The notes below the pieces were generated by a model. The model was not told the DNA's origin. It saw only the letters and a list, made by a program, of their open reading frames with translations, and did no database searches. The translations under genes and the position numbers were made by a program. A stretch of 15,388 nucleotides of DNA from an uncultured Blautia sp. Lineage in GTDB: Bacteria > Bacillota > Clostridia > Lachnospirales > Lachnospiraceae. Below are positions 14,622-15,388 of the stretch, in pieces (position 1 is the stretch's first letter; each line of letters opens with the position of its first letter). The stretch spans positions 1 to 15,388 of the forward strand of contig CAMNGN010000031.1 of the NCBI GenBank assembly GCA_946538475.1. The letters are read 5' to 3'.

Positions 14622-14625
14622 CATG

Positions 14626-15033
14626 TCATTTTAATAATTCATCCAACTGCTTCTCCAGCTCGGAAGCCTTGCCCTCCAGCACGCTCCTCTGCTCCTCGGT
14701 CTCCTGCAGCTGCTTTTTGGACTCCTCCATCTGCATACGAAGAGTGACCAGCTCATGCTTCAGATTATACATCTCCTGATCCTTGCGATGAAGATCCTGC
14801 TCATAGACCTCCGCCTGCTTTTTGGCCTTAAAATAGTCATCCGTAATATTGAGCTCAAGAAGGGTATGCTTGGTTTCCATCGGCTGTCTGGAGTATCCCT
14901 GAAGCGCTTCAAATTCGGAAATTTTACCATTTATATAAGCTGCGACTTTCTGCAGATATTCCTCGGACTCGTAACCGCCGAGTGTCAGAATCTTTCCTCC
15001 GATGATAACCTGCGCCGTATTTTTGACTGCCAT
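14626..15033 (-). CDS. zapA: Cell division protein ZapA
   Basis: This 135-residue protein matches ZapA, which cross-links FtsZ filaments at the division site. The N-terminal globular domain is recognisable from VIIGGKILTLGGYESEEYLQKVAAYINGKI (about 9-38), corresponding to the usual G-x-Y-x-I and E-Y-L-x-x-V-A-x-Y-I/V pattern. Residues about 65-135 form a long charged coiled coil rich in Glu, Lys and Gln, somewhat longer than in the ~90-110-residue ZapA of many bacteria. The ATG at 15033 has AAGGAGG 8 nt upstream. It lies downstream of ruvB on the same strand and has its own predicted promoter. It converges with the hydrogenase operon. Confidence 0.9.
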   Translation of the reverse strand: MAVKNTAQVIIGGKILTLGGYESEEYLQKVAAYINGKISEFEALQGYSRQPMETKHTLLELNITDDYFKAKKQAEVYEQDLHRKDQEMYNLKHELVTLRMQMEESKKQLQETEEQRSVLEGKASELEKQLDELLK

Positions 15034-15096
15034 GAAAAAGGCCTCCTTGCTCTGATGATCTGACTCACAAAAATATAAGTCCTGTCTCTACCATGT

Positions 15097-15125
15097 ATTA
15101 TACAAGACTGTTCCCAAAAAGTATA
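15097..15125 (-). promoter_or_regulatory. Predicted zapA promoter
   Basis: On the minus strand a perfect -10, TATAAT (15102-15097), lies 17 nt downstream of a weak -35 (TATACT, 15125-15120). Transcription would begin near 15090, leaving a leader of about 57 nt. This would let zapA be expressed separately from ruvB. Confidence 0.55.
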
Positions 15126-15140
15126 GAAAAAATTTTCTAT
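15123..15140. repeat. AT-rich inverted repeat in the ruvB-zapA spacer
   Basis: ATAGAAAA (15123-15130) and TTTTCTAT (15133-15140) form a perfect 8-bp dyad around AA. It overlaps the outer edge of the predicted zapA promoter. It could be an operator; a terminator is unlikely because the stem is all AT but two pairs and has no useful loop. Confidence 0.35.
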
Positions 15141-15151
15141 TGTAACAGTAA

Positions 15152-15195
15152 ACAGGTTTTACGCGCTATTACATTTCCTCTGAGGAGGAACCTGT
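15152..15195 (-). other. Nested inverted repeats just after ruvB
   Basis: ACAGGTT (15152-15158) can pair with AACCTGT (15189-15195). Inside, TTCCTC (15175-15180) can pair with GAGGAA (15185-15190) around TGAG. The two stems share two bases, so they partly exclude each other. They begin 9 nt after the ruvB stop and could be a weak terminator or processing site, but no T-run follows. Confidence 0.3.
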
Positions 15196-15204
15196 GTCCG
15201 TGGC

Positions 15205-15388
15205 TCATTGCTCATTGTCCGCACTATCCTCATTCTCAGGAAGACGATAACCAAGGTGTTTATACGCAAGAACAGAAGCCACACGCCCACGCGGCGTCCT
15301 GTTGAGGAACCCATTCTGAAGCAGATACGGCTCGTACACATCTTCCAGCGTACCCGCATCCTCCCCGATCGCCGCCGCGAGCGTCTCG
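15205..15388 (-). CDS. ruvB: Holliday junction branch migration helicase RuvB, C-terminal fragment (cut by window edge)
   Basis: Only the last 60 codons are present; the gene continues beyond the right edge. The translation begins ETLAAAIGEDAGTLEDVYEP and continues through YLLQNGFLNRTPRGRVASVL to HLGYRLPENEDSADNEQ. This is the highly conserved winged-helix DNA-binding end of RuvB, including the FxxRTPRGR motif. RuvB is the hexameric AAA+ motor that drives branch migration with RuvA during recombination. The stop is TGA at 15207-15205. The acidic tail after HLGYRLP is short and lineage specific. The AAA+ core lies outside the window. Confidence 0.95.
   Translation of the reverse strand, partial: ETLAAAIGEDAGTLEDVYEPYLLQNGFLNRTPRGRVASVLAYKHLGYRLPENEDSADNEQ

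Noticed and set aside
15159..15359. A 66-codon minus-strand open frame over the ruvB end
   Set aside because: The frame one base away reads as the highly conserved RuvB C-terminus with FLNRTPRGR; the other frame is a shadow.

Overview
The window looks like a chromosomal segment of an anaerobic, ethanol- and H2-forming Firmicute, most likely a gut-type clostridium close to Lachnospiraceae. The evidence is strong AGGAGG-type ribosome binding sites, bifunctional AdhE, [FeFe]-hydrogenase family proteins, a Rex-type operator and Clostridia-style cell-wall genes. The genus cannot be fixed from the sequence alone.

The layout has two layers. Minus-strand housekeeping genes lie at both ends. On the right are the 3' end of ruvB (15205-15388, cut by the window edge) and zapA (14626-15033). 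On the left are a large U32-family protein (2951-5233), a SEDS (FtsW/RodA) glycosyltransferase (1510-2865) and a short class B penicillin-binding protein (84-1577). The last two genes overlap by 68 nt.

Between zapA and the U32 gene sits a plus-strand block (5412-14582): a LysR-type regulator with its own terminator, then a tight six-gene run. The run is adhE, an APH-fold kinase-like protein, a small thioredoxin-fold [2Fe-2S] protein, a sensory [FeFe]-hydrogenase-like protein with a PAS domain, a SpoIIE/PP2C-type phosphatase and a monomeric group B-type [FeFe] hydrogenase. Gaps are 10-18 nt, with one 8-nt overlap, and the run ends in a strong bidirectional terminator shared with zapA.

Upstream of adhE is a perfect 20-bp palindrome that matches the Rex (NADH/NAD+-sensing repressor) operator exactly. 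The suggested logic is as follows. Rex opens the operon when NADH is high; AdhE and the hydrogenase dispose of reductant as ethanol and H2. The PAS/H-cluster protein may sense H2 or redox state and signal through the phosphatase, and the kinase-like protein may be its counterpart. The catalytic roles of AdhE and the hydrogenase rest on visible motifs; the signalling circuit is inference.

Every position was inspected. There are no gene-free stretches above 300 bases, and I see no tRNA, rRNA, CRISPR array or complete mobile element. A repeat resembling dispersed REP-type palindromes lies at the left edge.
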